A stretch of 64,000 nt of DNA. Origin: Bacillota bacterium (GTDB lineage Bacteria; Bacillota; Clostridia; TANB77; CAG-465). Within the stretch, counting starts at the first letter, position 1, and each line of letters begins with the position of its first letter. The position numbers and the translations under genes were made by a program. A model generated the notes under the pieces. That model was not told where the DNA came from and searched no databases. It saw only the letters and a list, made by a program, of their open reading frames with translations. The stretch lies in the NCBI GenBank assembly GCA_023460235.1, contig JAEWRE010000068.1:32279-96278 (forward strand). The letters run 5' to 3'. Positions 62,957 to 64,000 of the stretch are shown piece by piece.

Positions 62957-63060
62957 ATTATTATATCCTCCTTTTACTAAAATTGGGTTAAATATTTTTT
63001 TAAAATTATAACATATTTTATGTAAAATGTAAATATTTTAGGTTTTATAACTACGCAGAA

Positions 63061-63100
63061 AAAGAGATACTATTCATAACATTATGAATAGTATCTCTTT
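63061..63100 (-). terminator. Terminator of the FxLYD-like gene
   Basis: AAAGAGATACTATTCATAA pairs with TTATGAATAGTATCTCTTT over 19 bp around a 2-base loop; U-rich sides. Confidence 0.9.
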
Positions 63101-63112
63101 TATAATATATTT

Positions 63113-63532
63113 TTATTCTACGACTTCAAATTTTATATTAGATGTTTTACTATAATCTCCTGCAATACCTGTTGATAAATATTTTACTCTATCAGGTTCT
63201 ACATTTTCTACAATTTGAGTTAATGTGTTTACAACATTTCCTGAAGCATCACTAAGTGTAATTTTTACAGTTACATTTCTTGTAGCTCCTGTATTATTTT
63301 GCATTTTTGCACGAATAGTAGTTATTCCACTATCATATGTTCTTGTAATATCACTAAATACTATATTACTTACTTCTACGTTATTTTTTCCTTTATCATC
63401 TACTAATGCAGTTTCAGAATCAACAACTTTTTTATTATTATTTTTACTATTTATATTTATTAATACAATTACAACTATTATAACTAAAACTACAATACCT
63501 ATAATAATATATAAACCTCTTTTATCTTTCAT
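63113..63532 (-). CDS. Single-pass membrane protein with FxLYD/DUF3426-like domain
   Basis: 139 residues. One N-terminal membrane helix (about 8-28) after a short basic start, a Lys/Asp/Asn-rich linker, then a domain of about 90 residues (NIVFSDITRTYDSGITTIRA) whose beta pattern matches FxLYD-type extracellular domains (VTVKITLSDASGNVV). Such proteins are usually exported and membrane-tethered. Family match is by pattern only. GGAGG precedes the ATG. Confidence 0.7.
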   Translation of the reverse strand: MKDKRGLYIIIGIVVLVIIVVIVLININSKNNNKKVVDSETALVDDKGKNNVEVSNIVFSDITRTYDSGITTIRAKMQNNTGATRNVTVKITLSDASGNVVNTLTQIVENVEPDRVKYLSTGIAGDYSKTSNIKFEVVE

Positions 63533-63580
63533 ACTTAACCTCCAAACATATAATTATATTAGCATAAATTCTTAAAATAT

Positions 63581-63609
63581 ACAATATAAAGTTTTAAATT
63601 TTATATTGT
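63581..63609 (-). terminator. Probable terminator of the partial surface-protein gene
   Basis: ACAATATAAA (63581-63590) pairs with TTTATATTGT (63600-63609), with AT flanks extending the stem; 12 bases after the stop at 63621. Confidence 0.65.
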
Positions 63610-63620
63610 ATATTTTAAAT

Positions 63621-64000
63621 TTAATCGAAATCTTGTGCTGCTCTACTATCAGTATCATATAACACTACTGTACTTTTTATTTTATTGTACATTGTATTAT
63701 CTAATGTTGCTACCTTTGAAGCTAATCTTAGTTTTATATTACTTGCTTCTGAGCCAGGACTTACAAATCCTAAATATCCATCATAATCCCACTGTGTTGT
63801 GTTTGTACTTGAATTTGCTGATTTATCTGCTTGATTATATGATAATGTTACTGTTTGACCATTTATTGTATCAACACATGTTATATCAAATCTTACTCCT
63901 ATATAGCCGTTTGTTTTTGGACTATTTATATTTCCTCCATTTGGTACTGCTATTGTTGAGTTTGGTAGTTTGAACTCTCCATACCATGTTTGTATAAAGT
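63621..64000 (-). CDS. C-terminal end of a surface protein (truncated by the window)
   Basis: The minus frame is open from the right window edge to the TAA at 63621, giving the last 126 residues; the start lies outside. It reads FIQTWYGEFKLPNST, then YIGVRFDITCVDTINGQ, and ends SRAAQDFD. Composition (Ser/Thr/Asn, one Cys, beta strands) is that of pilin-like or cell-surface proteins of this lineage, similar in style to the 39199-42014 protein. Family not recognised. Confidence 0.65.
   Translation of the reverse strand, partial: FIQTWYGEFKLPNSTIAVPNGGNINSPKTNGYIGVRFDITCVDTINGQTVTLSYNQADKSANSSTNTTQWDYDGYLGFVSPGSEASNIKLRLASKVATLDNTMYNKIKSTVVLYDTDSRAAQDFD

Overview
The window is a very AT-rich stretch of a low-GC, endospore-forming Firmicute, most likely an uncultured Clostridia lineage. 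Evidence for this is a SpoVB-like flippase, SpoVS, a Spo0A-type DNA-binding domain, a T-box leader on thrS, PrkC/PrpC with PASTA domains, acetate formation by Pta/AckA, strong AGGAGG ribosome binding sites, and pilin-like surface proteins with SUMF1-type ends. I see no prophage, IS element or CRISPR array.

Layout. 0-8 kb: SpoVB, a three-gene ABC-2 exporter operon (minus) and a divergent LuxR-type two-component system (plus), then a decayed copy of the regulator's HTH end. 8-14 kb: stress and redox genes (glutathione peroxidase, thioredoxin-reductase-like), a Spo0A-C-like protein, a YgjP metallopeptidase and a TetR-YhgE/Pip pair. 14-17 kb: two GT2 glycosyltransferases with a PP2C-like protein. 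17-24 kb: an accessory block with a subtilase-like gene whose three catalytic residues are all replaced and which carries a one-base frameshift, two small unknown genes, initiator tRNA-fMet, an APH-like kinase, a GNAT, a CDF transporter and an intact subtilase-like gene. Several of these have exact TTGACA-N17-TATAAT or near-exact promoters.

24-31 kb: XRE membrane regulator, a C1q/TNF-like probable spore-surface protein, a berberine-bridge-type flavoprotein, superoxide dismutase, and thrS with its own promoter and T-box. 31-36 kb: VanR/VanS-like regulators and a VanW protein flanked by two paralogous membrane-anchored Asp-box propellers. 36-39 kb: a QueH domain fused to a membrane-anchored extracellular domain, next to ruvB. 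39-42 kb: a pilin-like, Ig-repeat, SUMF1-ended surface protein that needs two +1 frameshifts, both at the same 11-mer. 42-49 kb: CDP-alcohol phosphatidyltransferase, then the housekeeping run fmt, exonuclease, rlmN, prpC, prkC. 49-51 kb: three tandem paralogous membrane proteins. 51-60 kb: rodA-like gene, two peptidases, ackA, pta, a membrane-anchored solute-binding-like protein and spoVS. 60-64 kb: MFS exporter, DUF378 protein, two unknowns, and the C-terminal end of a surface protein that runs off the right edge.

The most unusual signals are the twin identical frameshift motifs in the surface protein, the active/inactive subtilase pair with strongly promoted small genes around it, the QueH fusion, and the Van-like regulatory cassette flanked by Asp-box propellers.
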